Shown here one piece after another: positions 22,331 through 36,789 of a DNA stretch of 64,000 bases. The first letter of the stretch is position 1. Every line of letters begins with the position of its first letter. Under the pieces are notes generated by a model. It did no database searches. It had not been told where the DNA came from and saw only the letters and a list, made by a program, of their open reading frames with translations. Location of the stretch: contig OZ023265.1 of assembly GCA_964006375.1 (NCBI GenBank), positions 10,697,795 to 10,761,794 of the forward strand, written 5' to 3'. Origin of the DNA: Tillus elongatus. Its lineage: Eukaryota; Arthropoda; Insecta; Coleoptera; Cleridae. A program made the position numbers and the translations under genes.

Positions 22331-23429
22331 TGTTGTTGTATTGATTTTTGTATCCATATTTCCCTCCATATTATATGTGTGTGCACAAATATGTGCATAT
22401 AAAAGTATGTGTTTGTATTTATAACTTAAATAAAATATTGTTTTGATTTGTTTTTGGAATAATGCATAATATTTTTGTTATCACTGCTGTGTTTGTATTT
22501 ATATATGTGATCCTTTTGGGGGAAACCGCGTTGGTATCCAAATAAGTAAATAAATAAATAAAGTAAGATCGATTCAGGGAGTTGGGGGATTAATGAGGGG
22601 TGATTTGGTAAAAATTAACAATTTTTTTTGGTTAAAACTCGAGTAATGTAACATTTCAAAAGTTTATGAGTACAGGAATATAAATATTTTCTTTGTGGTG
22701 AAGTCATGGACCCTAAATTAGTTTCATGAAATGTCATTCTGGAGAGTGTAGATTATCACAGCTATGTGGAAGTTATGATTCAATTTGCAGCACTATTTTT
22801 TACCGCTGTCAAAAGAAAACCAAACCTCTTAACTTTCAACGAGTATGCAAAGGCCGCATTCAATTTTTGTAATAATGCTGACGTGAAATGCGTTATATCT
22901 CGACTTTCCAAACCGAGTGAAATTTATCGTTTTCAATTAGAACCATCCTCCTTGCCCATCAAATGAAGATGTTAATAATAATTCCTCGAGATTACTCAAC
23001 TGATTAACCGATAGAGCCGATTCATTCTTGAGCAAATAGTTCTTTACCGAGTGGAATTTAAACAGCGCTGCTGAAATTAAATGCTGGTTTGTCTGGAGTG
23101 CATTAAGTGGCGCCTGCCTGTGCGGCGTTGCCACATTGAACTTTTGTTAGAATAAAACAAGCTTCTTCCTTATTACACCACAAGTATACTAAACTTATTA
23201 TATGATAGAGATACTCCACAATTTTGACCAATAAAGCAATAATAATAATAACTTCTTAATTGTGCTTAAAAAAAACTTAAGTTGATTTTTGACTTATTGC
23301 TACTTACCAGTTGATGTAGTGCAGTTGTCTGATATAGAAGCCCAAATGTATGTATTGGCTTACATTTTGCAACACCATCCACATTAGTCAGACTGCCAGA
23401 ACCTTAAAAATATAACCTATAACAATGTG
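22331..23429. other. AT-rich intergenic DNA, nothing recognised
   Basis: Short ORFs only. At 23450-23468 a short stretch (CGCCATCTCGATGCGGAACC) matches the foldback at 38434-38763. Confidence 0.45.
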
Positions 23430-23474
23430 AGATTACGACAGGGTCGCCATCTCGATGCGGAACCAGGTAACAAT

Positions 23475-25520
23475 TGACCAAGAATATTAACAACGAACTA
23501 AGTAAGATCAGAGCTGAACCGCATGAAGATCCAAACAATATGGGGTACCATCAAAACCACGATAACGACTTCAACAAAAGAGTTACTGCAGACAAAGAGT
23601 ACTCTTCACAAACAAAAACCATGGGTAACTGGCGAAGTTTTAAAATTAATCGAAGAAAGAAGAATGTACAAAAACATAGACAACAATGCATATAACCATA
23701 TACATCGTGAGATAAGAAAAAGAATACGTGAAGCCAAAGAAAAGTGGTACAGAGAAAAATGTGCGGAGATAGAAGATTTTACAATGAAACACGATGATCT
23801 TAACCTCTACAAAAAAATTAGGAAGGTGGCTGGTATAAAAAGGCAAAACCAGAGCAATGTTTTGCTCGACAGAGATGGCAAAATAATCCCAGACACTGCA
23901 GGGAAGCTGGCAAAATGGAAGGGAGTATATCCAGAAACTATCCGACGATAACAGACAACAAGAAATAGTAAAAGAGGACACAGGAGGAGATTTGGGCCCA
24001 ACAATAACAAAGGAAGTGGTAATGCACGCGGTAAAAATGGCAAAAGCTAATAAAGCTCCAGGACCCGACGAAATTCCAGCAGAAATAATTAAACTAATCA
24101 CAGAAGATCAAATGGGCATATTGGTGGAACTATTTAACACAATATACAACACAGGAATCATTCCCCGCGAATGGCTTAGATCGACCTTCATTACATTACC
24201 AAAAAAGGTTAATGCAAAAGAATGTTGTGACCACCGAACCATCAGTCTAATGAGTCACGCTCTCAAAATATTCCTAAAGATATTACATCAGAGAATGTTT
24301 AGGAAATTAGAACAAGATATTAGTGAAACCCAATTTGGCTTCAGAAATGTAATGGGAACAAGAGAAGCCTTGTTTGCCTGCAATGTGTTGACTCAAAGAT
24401 GCATGGACATCAATCAGCCGATGTATATCTGTTTCCTTGACTACAACAAAGCATTTGATAGAGTCCGCCACAACCACCTCATTCAGTCACTTAAAAGTAA
24501 AAATCTAGTCATGACAGATATTGAATAATAAATAATTTATACTACAGCCAGGCGGCTAATATCAAGGTGGACAATGAACTCTCAGAAGAAGTAAAAATAG
24601 AACGTGGTGTAAGGCAAGGATGTGTACACTATCGCCGCTATTATTTAATCTTTACTCGGAAGAAATCATTCAGAGAGCGCTGGAAGAAACAACAATAGGA
24701 GTAAAGGTCAATGGAATACCCATTAACAATATCCGGTATGCAGACGACACCATACTCATTGCCGAAACAATAGAAGATTTACAGAGCTTAGTAGATCAAG
24801 TAGTGACGAGTAGCATGGAGAGCGGACTTACCTTAAATATCAAAAAGACCAAATTTATGAACATTACAAAATCAGTTTAGCAACAGGAAAACCTATGGAT
24901 CAACGGAGAACTGGTAGAGAAAGTCAGTAAGTACAGGTGTCTGGGAACAACTGTCAATGAAAATAATGAGTACACTGAAGAAATTAAATCAAAAATTGGA
25001 CAAGCCAGAACCATATTTAACAGAATGAGAAGCGTGTTATGCAGTAGAGATCTTAACTTACAACTTAGAGTCAGAATATTGAGATGCTACTTTTTGTCGG
25101 TGTTGCTATATGGGATGGAATCCTGGACGTTAAAGAAAGATATAAGTGATCGACTGGAGGCATTTGAGATGTGGTCATATAGAAGGATCTTGAGGATAAG
25201 TTGGGTGAACATGGTAACAAATGAGGAGGTACTGGGAAGAATGAGAAAAGAAAAAGAAATATTGAACACAATTAAAATAAGGAAGCTGCAATATCTGGGC
25301 CACGTGATGAGAGGAGAGAAATATGTATTGTTACAGAATATTATGCAGGGAAAGATACGGGGAAAGAGAAGCGGAGGAAGAAGACATTTCCTGGCTAAAT
25401 AACCTGAGAAAATGGTACAACTGTAGTTCCGTTGAGTTGTTCAGAGCTGCAGCATCAAAAGTGAGAGTGGCCATGATGATAGCCAACCTTCTAAGAGGAG
25501 ACGGCACTTGAAGAAGAAGA
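23475..25520 (+). pseudogene. RTE-clade non-LTR retrotransposon relic
   Basis: A 5'-truncated RTE-like element in at least four frame-shifted pieces (23523-23951, 23992-24528, 24620-24880, 25025-25511). Seen in order: a linker helix region 'IRKRIREAKEKWYREKC'; RT fingers 'AKANKAPGPDEIPAEIIK'; 'CFLDYNKAFDRVRH' with its catalytic Asp; 'LSPLLFNLYSEEI' after a damaged QG box; 'IRYADDTILIAE' (YADD); and the RTE-typical tail 'LLYGMESWTLKKD', 'LQYLGHVMRGEK', 'SWLNNLRKWY'. The 3' end is a short GAA triplet repeat, as RTE elements often have, not poly-A. The endonuclease is absent and frameshifts preclude activity. Confidence 0.85.
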
Positions 25521-25527
25521 AGTACTG

Positions 25528-25740
25528 TATACTAAAATTACAGGGAGAACACAACTATAAAGTAATACGGCTATGATAGCTAGTCTCCTAGAACATTGTG
25601 ACGTGTACGGTTGGAGGAGGCTGGCTTCCGTAGCCGTATTATTTTATAGGTGTGTTCTCGCTGTAATTAGTATACCATACTGACGAGCACTAATTAGAGC
25701 GAAACCGGTATGCGGTTCTGATTATGGTGAGAATACATCT
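25528..25740 (+). repeat. Inverted-repeat element with a hammerhead-like segment
   Basis: Arms of about 50 bp at 25528-25580 and 25630-25680 are reverse complements (TATAAAGTAATACGGCTA and TAGCCGTATTATTTTATA). The sequence after the right arm matches 38820-38890. It abuts the RTE 3' end. Confidence 0.7.
25675..25727 (+). ncRNA. Hammerhead-ribozyme-like core
   Basis: CTGACGA (25680-25686), a 14-nt imperfect stem II (GCACTAATTAGAGC), GAAAC at 25701, then an ACCG/CGGT stem III. CCATA before the core can pair with TATGG after it, but with five unpaired bases on one side of the junction, so a standard stem I is not perfect. Activity is uncertain. Confidence 0.35.
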
Positions 25741-26794
25741 AGCCTTATATACATATTACAAATCACAAATTTATATGCCAACAAAATGATATATCTCTTA
25801 GCTGTGCTTGATAGCCTAATATTTTAAATGCCCGTTAGCTTTTATATTCGGAGTTGTGCTTTAGGAATAGAACACTTTGCCATTCAAAACAACCAAAATA
25901 AAGTTATACACTGATAACTGAAGAGGTAACAACAGTGGTTACATGTCAGGAAACTGGCTAGAATTATAAACAACTCGGAAAATCACCAAAAAAGAAACTA
26001 TTTATTAAGTCAGGTGTTGGGTGCCTAATTATAAAAATAAGGAATATTTTCATTTGCTTTTACCACATTTGGATCTAAAGCATTTAACCTTTAAAAATAT
26101 TTAATTAACGAAACTGGTTAAAAACTAATGTAATCAAATTTTTATTAAAGCTATAAGCACAAAAAACGAATTACACTTTTGCATTATTACAAAATGTTTA
26201 CAGACGGTTGCTTGATTATAAAAACCCTTAAAAAATCGCTGACACTGTTTAGGACTTGATGGGTAAACATTTAAAAAGATTGATTTACGATGGAAAATAG
26301 CAAAATGTCATTGGACCTTAAACGAAAATAAATAAAACCAGATCAAAAACTCAGCTTGCCCAGGAATTTCATTTATTCCATCAAAATGTAATTATATTTC
26401 GATTTAAATGTCTTCCTTAGTTGATGCATTAATAGGTCTCCATATGAAAAGTGCATAATGACCAAATATTTGTAATTCTTTAGGAACCAAATTAACTTTT
26501 CTGCATCCACTTGAGAGGCGAATCGTGCGCCTGAAAGAAGATGCATTATTTTGTGTTCCTAACTCATTTTTTAGCGAAGTTTTGTCGTTTCTATTTTCAA
26601 TTATAATATTGTTCACAGGTAATTTTGCATAATAGCGCAATATACGTTTTCTGCAAAGAGGATTCGGAAACATGTATGCATTAATCATCAGGAAAATGCT
26701 GTGCTCTCACTTCACAATATAGTTAAGAGACCTAAAGCAAATTTGAGGTGCTGTGGGAGGTAAACAAACTGCTAAGGACCTATAAATACAAAGT
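25741..26794. other. AT-rich intergenic DNA, no gene recognised
   Basis: Contains a 94-codon minus-strand ORF (26404-26688) with no recognisable family. No repeats or RNA features could be supported. Confidence 0.4.
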
Positions 26795-28980
<2,186 letters not shown>

Positions 28981-28984
28981 TATA

Positions 28985-29174
28985 AAACATATTAAAATTG
29001 AAACTCACCCTGGATGTGGGTTAGGGGTCCTAGTTCGCGCTCATTTGAAGAAATGTTTTCAAAATTCTAAAGTCTACGAAAATTCAGTAAAATTTACAAG
29101 CATTTATAAAAAATAATTGGGACCAGATCAGTTCTGTGAAAATTCACTACCATAACGGACTTGCTGCCTCCAGG
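28985..29174. mobile_element. HINE-like fragments, head-to-head
   Basis: 28985-29092 is a plus-strand 3' end (ATTAAAATTGAAACTCACCC to AAAATTCAGTAAAA). It is joined to a minus-strand 5' end (29093-29174, AATTCACTACCATAACGGAC). The 3' part abuts the TA at the right end of the mariner element. Confidence 0.6.
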
Positions 29175-29255
29175 CTTTTTAATGTTAATAACGTTTATAG
29201 GTAAATTTGCAGATTTCTCCATGAAAAACTCTCACTTTGCCCAATTTGAAAAAGT

Positions 29256-29709
29256 TGGGGACGCAGCAAGTGCGTTATGGTAGTGAATTTTTATTAAATG
29301 CTTCAAACTTGAATAACTCAATTTTCTAAAAACTTAGAAAGTTTAATTTTGGTATGTAGTAAGGCCTTTCCCAGATATCCACCAAATTTCATTAAAATAA
29401 CTTTGTAATATTCGGAGAAAAAAATTTTTTTTTTCGACAGAATATTCAAAATTTGAATAACTCGATTTTCTATCAACTTAGAAAGTTGAATTTTGGTACG
29501 TAGTAAGGTCTCTCCTACGGCAACATATCTAGTGAATTTAATTAAAACAGCTTTGTAGTTTTGGGAGAACAAATTTTTTTCTAAAGAAAACTCAAAAAAC
29601 CCTGTCGGATTTTCCTGGCTAACGAACTTATGCAAGCCATTAATAAAAGAAAGGCACTTGCTGAGTTTCATCGAAATCGGTTAATTATTTTTTGAGTTAT
29701 CGGATGGAG

Positions 29710-29804
<95 letters not shown>

Positions 29805-29865
29805 TTGCAAAGTCTCACCATCGATACCTCTCTATTAGTGTTTTTTTAAAATAAAAATTAACTAA
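29256..29865 (+). mobile_element. HINE-like element copy D (short subfamily)
   Basis: GGGGACGCAGCAAGTGCG start, a twice-repeated module with 'AGAAAGTT(T/G)AATTTTGGTA', a TA/GT microsatellite at 29713-29805, and a diverged 3' end with 'TATTAGTGTTTTTTTA' and ACTAA. Very degenerate at its 3' hairpin. Confidence 0.55.
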
Positions 29866-29989
29866 AAAGTAACAAGCTTAAAACAGATTACAGATATTGG
29901 CGCAAAAAGGTGACGAAGTAGCAGAAAATTTACTTTGAAAATTTTATAATTTTTTTCTAAAGCGCCAACCTTGCGATTTCAAACGTTAA

Positions 29990-30320
29990 AATTGTCGATA
30001 TTTCTTTCTGAGGCGTCAAATTTGCGATCTGAAATGTCAAAATTGTCGATTTTTAAACAAAGAGGCTGAAACGACTGCTGGTATGTAGTAGCAACGTGGT
30101 AAGAAGTGTGTTTTATAAAGCCTGAAGTATCTGCTTTAACCGTTATTGTCTTTCATTTTTCTAAAATATTGCAAATAATTCACTTTAAATATACCGTTTC
30201 TCTGATGCTTTGCCACTAGTTTAGGTTATAGAGTTCACGATTTAATGGTCTATAATTTTTTGGGAATTTTTGTGAACAAAAATTTTTTTAAATTAAGGAG
30301 ATCGCGACTTTTGAATTTTA
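29990..30320 (-). mobile_element. HINE-like internal fragment
   Basis: A minus-strand match to the middle of long HINE copies ('CTCTGATGCTTTGCCA', 'AACCGTTATTGTCTTTCATT'). No ends are preserved. Confidence 0.45.
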
Positions 30321-30586
30321 CCTTTCGGGACTTAAAAAATAACACAGAAAGTACGTTATTTTCACAACATCGTAAGTGCGATTTAACTGGGAACGCTTTG
30401 GTTTGCACAAACCACTCGATTCTAGACATAATATCGACTGTTTCATAAGAAAATTAATTGACATTAGATAATAAACGCAAACAAAACCAATAAGCATACT
30501 AGTCTTTATATATTGATTAAGTCAGGTACAAACGATGATGTTAAATTAAACTTCAAATGTTAAATTAAAGAAATTAGTTTAAAAAG

Positions 30587-31701
30587 TCTGGACGCAGCAA
30601 GTGCGTTATGATAGTGAATTTTCATAAAAATGTTTTTAAAAACAAATATGTGTGTTTTTTTTTAAGAAAGCAGGCATCAAATTTGGTTACCAGTATAATC
30701 TATATAGTAAAAACAATGTGCCATGTTTCATCAAAATAACTTTATTGTGTGAAAATGTAAAAAAATTTCCAAAAGTAAACTTAAAGTGTACCCGAAAAAA
30801 CAGGTTTCTTGGTCAACCTTATAGGTTAATAGCAAATTGAGCTGTTCAAATATGAAACATTTGATCAAAATTAGCTACCATAACGCACTTGCTGCGTCCA
30901 GAATTTCATTTCTTACAAACATGCATTATATTTCGATGGAAAATGCAAAAATGCAATAGCATAAGGCGTGTTTGATTAAAAAAAAAAAAGGAAATTTGTA
31001 TCACCAACGACTTATGGGCTACCCTGTGATTGTAGAAATATTATTTTAAGATGTAACTCAAGACACCCTATAATTAATATATACAAAATTTTTTCATATC
31101 TTATATAATAACGGATATATTGAGCTTTATTGATTTTTTTACGAAAATTCGACAAAAATTATATATCATTAAACGATAAGCTCTATAGCTGAGACTACTG
31201 CCAAGCATCAGAGAAAGGGTCTATTTGAAATGAATTTTCTGGAAACATTTTAGTAAAATGAAGGACAATGACGGTTGAAACTAAGACTTCAGTTTGTAAA
31301 ACATTCTTCTTGAGACATTTTATTTCTATAGCCCGTATTAGATTCAAGTTATTGGCCTAAATGTTGCCAATTTTGACATTTTAAATCGCCACTTTGACGT
31401 TTTGAGGAAACCCCCAATTTATTTTTCTTTAAATGCCTATAACTTTTTTGTCTTTTGACCTACATAGCTAAATTTTGGTAGGTAACTTACCTATAGGGAT
31501 GTAGACCTGCGTACCAAATTTGGTTGCCCTTACTTTGTTAATTCCGGAGATATAAATTTTTTTCGAAAGAAAACACAAAATTTTCCGGGAAAACCTGGGC
31601 AGATTTTTCTGGCTAACAAACTTATCCAAGCCATTTGCAAAAGGAATTTTTTCACAAAATTTAATCAAAATCGGCGCATTATTTTTTGAGTTATCGGTGT
31701 G

Positions 31702-31800
<99 letters not shown>

Positions 31801-31926
31801 AAAATTGAAACTGATCCCGGATATGTTTTCTGGGGGGCCTAATTAGCGCTCATTTGAAGAAATTTTTTAAACATTCAAAAGTCGGGATCTCCTCATTAGT
31901 GAATTTTTTTTAAGAAAATTCACTAA
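30587..31926 (+). mobile_element. HINE-like element copy E
   Basis: A full-length, well-preserved copy and a good family reference. TCTGGACGCAGCAAGTGCG is at 30587, its inverted counterpart at 30868-30902, the TA tract at 31707-31791, and a 3' hairpin TTAGTGAATTTT/AAAATTCACTAA finishes in CTAA at 31926. Confidence 0.7.
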
Positions 31927-32059
31927 AAATACCAGTAAAACTGGGTGCAAACTTGTTTTTCAGTTGTCTCGATCAGAGGATTCGATAAGCTGTATTTGGT
32001 TTGAACTTGCTTATAAGGATATAAATGTGACAACGTCGATGCTGTAGTTATAAGTGCAA
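31927..32059. other. Short unassigned spacer
   Basis: No feature recognised between HINE copy E and the GC-richer patch. Confidence 0.4.
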
Positions 32060-32290
32060 TTCAAGCAAATACTCACTGGTCGTATTCCCGTATTCCCAGG
32101 GCTGCTGGATGTGCAGGAATTCCTCGCAATTTGCCTGGCTGGAAGCGTCGCCACGCTGGCGCCCCGAGTCATCGTTACCTCAGCTAGAGCGACGCTTTGT
32201 CAACTGCAACGTCGCTGAAAACGGTCCTTCGAGCCAGACCCTTGCCGGAGTTGGACTTTTGTAATATTGGCACCGATTCTGCGATATCTC
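32060..32290 (-). other. GC-richer patch, possible exon on the minus strand
   Basis: About 230 bp with GC above the surroundings. On the minus strand an ATG near 32175 opens a short frame that runs into CCAGTGAGTATTT near 32070-32080, which fits a splice donor. No homology is recognised, so this is only a candidate exon. Confidence 0.2.
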
Positions 32291-33351
32291 TCGCTCTATG
32301 ATAATGAGCTGAGATGAATAACTTGGGATAAGTGAAAAGTAAGAAAAAAACTGCAAAAAAGTAGGAGTAGAGACGTAAAAAGATATATGAGCCTCATCTA
32401 TTCGCATAAAGGAGGAAATGGGAGTGATCGGATAGTCGTATATATAAGTTTGGAGTTGAAATGTCAAGATTGTAAGCATCTGTTTCAAATGCTGGTGCTT
32501 GGTTGTTCATTCTTTTGTACTATGTGAAATAGTAAATGGAATAAAATCAGTTATAAAGGCAAGCTGGCGGACGCGTCTTCTATCAAACCAAATCTCAGCA
32601 TTTATTTTAGAAGTAGATGAAAAGAATAGAAGGCCTTGCTGAAAAATTATTTCCTGTCGTTTGGGAAACCGGTTTTGTGCTTATTGCTCGGTGTATTTAA
32701 AATATTTCGTATATATGTGATATTTTTTAACGTCCGTATTAATTTTACCAGTGCCTTTTACTTATGCTGTTGGCTTTTCATTATAAAAAAAAAAAAAACG
32801 ATGGAACACTAGGGGTTTTGTCCAAACACAGAAAATCTGAATCAGAACTACTGTTAATTACTACTCCTTGCTTACCTAATTCATTAAATTTAATCGACAT
32901 TGGAGATCGGTTTTAGAAGTACCAGTTAGCGATTATATGATAAAATTTATATTTTCTATGGAGCTGGACAATGAGGAAGTTGCATATAATTTACTGTTGA
33001 TGAAAAACGATTTTAAACTACAGCAAAATACTCTAAAAATATATGTCTACAAGTAAACCCCCCTTAAAGTGAACCACTAATTAGTAATTAATTATTGAAA
33101 TATTAAATATAATTCAAAAAGACAGGGTGGGCGAAAACGCGATCTAATTGGTAAAGAGGTTTGTGACGTCAGGATCCGGTACATCTGAGTGATACGCGGG
33201 CATTGCCATTTACCTTGTCTTGTTTTCGTTTGTGTTTGCATCGAATTCTGAGCAGTTTTATCATAATTTTAAGTGGTTTTGGTGTTTAGTGTTTAATATA
33301 GGTTCAGAGGTAGTAAGTTGTGTGTAATCTAGTTTAGTGCGTGACTGTGTG
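32291..33351. other. AT-rich DNA, nothing recognised
   Basis: No long frame or repeat match. A T/G-rich, promoter-like stretch lies at 33210-33350, just before the short ORF that follows. Confidence 0.4.
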
Positions 33352-33498
33352 ATGGTTCCAGCAGATTCAGAATCACAATATGAGAATTCGAAAGACATAA
33401 CAGTGCCTGGACATAAATATTATAAGTGTTGTATAGTGCCCAAATGTACTTCCACAACAATAACTATCCCCAACAAGTGGTGTACATTTTTCATGTAG
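33352..33498 (+). CDS. Short ORF resembling a THAP-type zinc-finger start
   Basis: A 48-codon ORF (MVPADSESQYENSKDITVPG...) with 'YYKCCIVPKC', a C-x4-C spacing like the start of THAP domains in transposon-derived insect proteins. It stops soon after 'IPNKW', so at best it is a first exon or truncated relic. The His and last Cys of a complete C2CH finger are not in this frame. Confidence 0.25.
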   Translation: MVPADSESQYENSKDITVPGHKYYKCCIVPKCTSTTITIPNKWCTFFM

Positions 33499-34059
33499 AT
33501 TATTTGAACGGAGAACATTTTGAGGTTATGCTTTTATTTACATTATATTTTATAAGAAATTACTACATAAAATCCAACAAAGATATTTACAGGATAAAAT
33601 AAGGTTTATATCAGACACATACCTCCCAGCTTTCACTCATTTTAGCTCAGCACCCATGAAATTCGGGTTGTTAAAAACGCAAACATTGCTAATACATCAA
33701 TTTTTGGTAAATTATCAGATTGTCCTTGGACAAATCCAACTTCTGTAGTCAAATTATAAGACTGTACAGTTTTTAAAATAATTAATAGGAGTATATAGAT
33801 ATTAACAATAATATAAATTGATAACAATAACTATCTGGCACACGTAAGTCGCATAAATACTAATGGTGAGATGAGGATATCTGTGTGAGTAGACGTGACG
33901 TCACAGTACGGCCGTCTTTGTTTACGGCTGCGTTTTGGCGCGGAGCCAATTATTTTGATTTCCTATAGTTTTTTACTGGAAAACTATTAGTTAAAAATTT
34001 AAATTTTATATGGCAATTGATTTTATACAATGTGGGGAATTGAATAAGAGGAGAATAAA
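33499..34059. other. Unassigned sequence
   Basis: Contains TGACGTCA-bearing text near 33895-33903 (GTGACGTCACAG), but no gene or repeat I can support. Confidence 0.35.
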
Positions 34060-34490
34060 AAAAATTCCTCATTATAATTTCGTAAATTTCATTAACGTTA
34101 CAAAAGTTTTCCACCAAAAAATTAAATATTTACAAAGGGAATGTACCTGCCAAATTATAAATATGGCACATATTTTCTTTACTAATTGCTTGGACGGTTT
34201 TGCTTTAGTCAGACTAATCGAACTAGTTGTTGCAAACAAAACCACAACAACGGTTTCTTAAAAAAATTTGTAGTTATCCACGAAGCTCATTATGACTTTT
34301 CTTTAATTTAGTACCCACACAGTGTTTACATAGGTTTTACCATGTTTCAAGATTGAAGATTCTAGCTTAATGGGAAATTGGGTTATCGAATTGAAATATC
34401 TTTACAAAAATTCTCTACCGTAACGTACTTGCTGCACCCAGACCCTTTTCAACACTTATTTACTGTTGCTGAATCCATACTTTTTGACAA
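34060..34490 (-). repeat. Diverged HINE-related repeat, copy 1
   Basis: Aligns with 35290-35665 over about 400 bp ('TTTAGTACCCAC', 'GAAGATTCTAG', 'CCATACTTTTTGA'). It contains an inverted HINE start (CCGTAACGTACTTGCTGC) at about 34417-34435. It is an older relative of the main family. Confidence 0.55.
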
Positions 34491-35289
34491 TTCTAAAATA
34501 TTCCAGCTCTCTATGTGAGACTGACAAGCAAAGCCACCTCAATTACATTTTTGGAAAAATATTTTAAACAAATAAAATGGGGTAACAGTTTAAACATAAA
34601 TTATTATTATTATTATTATTCTTGTTTATTGGCAAGACTTATACATTATGTTAATACAATAAGTCTTATGCGACTTGTGGTGTATCATATAACATAATTT
34701 ATAAGGTTGAATCCTAAATAGTTTGACAGTCCGACACCAAATTCAATAAACTTTAGATTTTGACGTACCAAACCTAAATTCTTTTTCTCTTCTATTTCGC
34801 ACCTTTTAACACTTCAAGCCTCACAGTCATTTACCATAAATTACTGCTATTCCATAATGTCTTTCTAACTGGTATTCTTTTCAAACAACCCATATTTTCA
34901 CCAAAATTTTTAAATTTGTAGGAGATAATAATTACCTTCTGCATCCTTACAACCACCCTCAATGCATAAACAAGAACAAAAATTTGTTGGGAACAAAGTT
35001 ACGGGAGTTGGGGTGTGTAGGGTTCTCAGCGGGTTAAACATGACTTTAAGGAGGGATAGCTGCAAAATGGGATACAGGCAGCTTATAGAGGCCCAACTAA
35101 GCTGGTTTTTCGCACTTTCCGCTCATATTACCTTTTTATCTTCTACCCCGCACAGCACCCCTGGTCACTCCTGGTCCCGTAACTTTTTTGGGGACTGTTT
35201 GCAAGAAATTTTTCTTGTGCTGCATCCAGAAAGGGATTTAAGCATGTTACTAAATGTTTTTCTAAAAAGCCCCCGTGTGCTAATCTGCA
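34491..35289. other. AT-rich DNA with short TTA run
   Basis: A (TTA)n run is at 34600-34620. The 112-codon ORF at 34962-35300 has no recognisable domain. Nothing else supported. Confidence 0.35.
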
Positions 35290-35665
35290 ATTTTACCTAA
35301 AATTTTTATTTTATTTACCTGCCAAATATTAAATGTGGCAGGTATATTTTGTTATTAGTCGCTTGGATGATCCATTTTAGTCAACTCAATCGAATCAGTT
35401 TCTGCAAACAAGATAACAAAAATGTTTTTTTTTAACAAATTTGTGGTTGCCTGTGGAGCTCATTGTGTTGTTTTTAAAATTTAGTACCCACGCTGCTTTT
35501 ATATAAGTTTTAGTATGTATCAAAACTGAAGATTCTAGTTTAATTGGAAATTGAATTATCACTGTTTGAAATATGTTTACGAAAATTCGCTACCATAACG
35601 CACTTGCTGCACCTAAACTCTGTTCAACACATATTTACCATTGCTGTATCCATACTTTTTGAAAA
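35290..35665 (-). repeat. Diverged HINE-related repeat, copy 2
   Basis: Second member of the pair with 34060-34490, with CTACCATAACGCACTTGCTGC at about 35590-35610. Confidence 0.55.
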
Positions 35666-36123
35666 TAGATTAAATAACTATAAACAATACAAAATTTATA
35701 GGTATAATTTAAAGTACTTTATGATATTATGTAGTTTCAGTTACCTCAAATTTTCCATACACTACACTAAGAGTAAAAACAAAAAGTAAACAATAAGTTC
35801 CTTGATATTATAAGTACTCACTGTATTACTTTAAGGTAGGTCTATTTCTTCTTGAAATAATTTTGTTTCTTCTTGAAATAATTTTGTTTCGCTTTGGTAA
35901 TACTACAGTATCTACATACATTAAGAATCTGCATCTCATGCACACAGCTTGATTTAACAATTACTTTCTTATTTGTTCCATTGGATGTTAGAATCATAGT
36001 ATACTAGTCACAGTCGACAGCCAAGGTCATTTGTTAAAGTTGGATGAAAATTAAAAGTTGGGTTATTTATCTACTATTTGTATTAACCTTAGACTTATAA
36101 TATGGGTAGTTGCTTTACATTCT
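35666..36123. other. AT-rich DNA, nothing recognised
   Basis: Only a short local direct repeat (TTCTTCTTGAAATAATTTTG, twice) near 35847-35890. Confidence 0.4.
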
Positions 36124-36430
36124 TTGGGAATGTTGCACTACACTGTAATCACTTTTAAATATACACTTTATTTGTTTGCTGTACTTTTTGTGATTTTTTT
36201 ATTGGTTTGCGTGGACTGCAGTTTCGAACCGTCCCGGTTCATTATCAGCACGCTACTGACTGCGATCGCTTCTGTGTGGCCTACGTCTGAGATTGTACGT
36301 GACGCCTGCGCGTTGAGCTTCTATTGGTCGGTTTACTGTTCTCTGATTGGTGTTGTGTGTATCGGTCTCCTTCTCTTGATCACTGTGGTTTGATCATTTG
36401 TCTATTTGTATGGCCTTTATTAAGTTTTGT
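36124..36430 (-). mobile_element. Penelope-like terminal region (pLTR-like)
   Basis: 36124-36265 is nearly identical to 53743-53873 (CACTGTAATCACTTTTAAAT, GGACTGCAGTT, CCGTCCCGGTTC). It carries a hammerhead-like core on the minus strand and lies directly upstream of a Penelope-type RT fragment on the plus strand. This fits the complex, partly inverted terminal repeats of Penelope-like elements. Confidence 0.55.
36209..36253 (-). ncRNA. Hammerhead-ribozyme-like motif, one core base off
   Basis: Minus strand: stem I GCGTG/CACGC (5 perfect pairs), CTGATAA (consensus CTGANGA, so G8 is A), stem II GAACCG-GGA-CGGTTC, GAAA, a palindromic stem III (ACTGCAGT), then UC at the cleavage position. One extra base lies between the first core strand and stem II. 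The substitution probably abolishes cleavage. Confidence 0.5.
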
Positions 36431-36698
36431 TTAAATGTTTATAATAGAAGAAACAGACCCAAACATCAAATGGATAAGATACGTCGATGATATATTAATA
36501 ATATACGACAATGAAAAAACCAACATAGACAATATCCTCGAAAAAATAAACCAAATCAACAACAACATAAAATTTACAACAGAAAAAGAAACAAACATCA
36601 TAATACAAATAGCACAAAGAAATGGATACACCAAGAAAACAATAGAAAAGCTAGTAGAACAAATCAAAAACAACGAAATCAACAAAACCGAAAAGAAA

Positions 36699-36701
<3 letters not shown>
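36431..36701 (+). pseudogene. Penelope-like reverse-transcriptase fragment
   Basis: About 90 codons: 'IKWIRYVDDILIIYDNEK' is the RT catalytic YVDD box. It is followed by 'ILEKINQINNNIKFTTEKE', the spacing seen after that box in Penelope-like RTs, then an internal deletion and 'AQRNGYTKKTIEKL', a pattern of the region before the GIY-YIG domain. The frame runs into a TA microsatellite. No GIY-YIG endonuclease is present. Confidence 0.7.

Positions 36702-36768
<67 letters not shown>
36702..36768. repeat. (TA)n microsatellite
   Basis: About 67 bp of TA, followed by ACATTAGTGAATG, which resembles a HINE 3' arm. Confidence 0.9.
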
Positions 36769-36772
<4 letters not shown>

Positions 36773-36789
36773 TAGTGAATGTTCGTAAT

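Noticed and set aside
23646..24101. 151-codon minus-strand ORF
   Set aside because: Antisense shadow of the RTE-like relic, which has the RT motifs on the plus strand.
33895..33903. TGACGTCA as a CRE promoter element
   Set aside because: A single 8-mer without an adjacent transcript or gene is not enough support.
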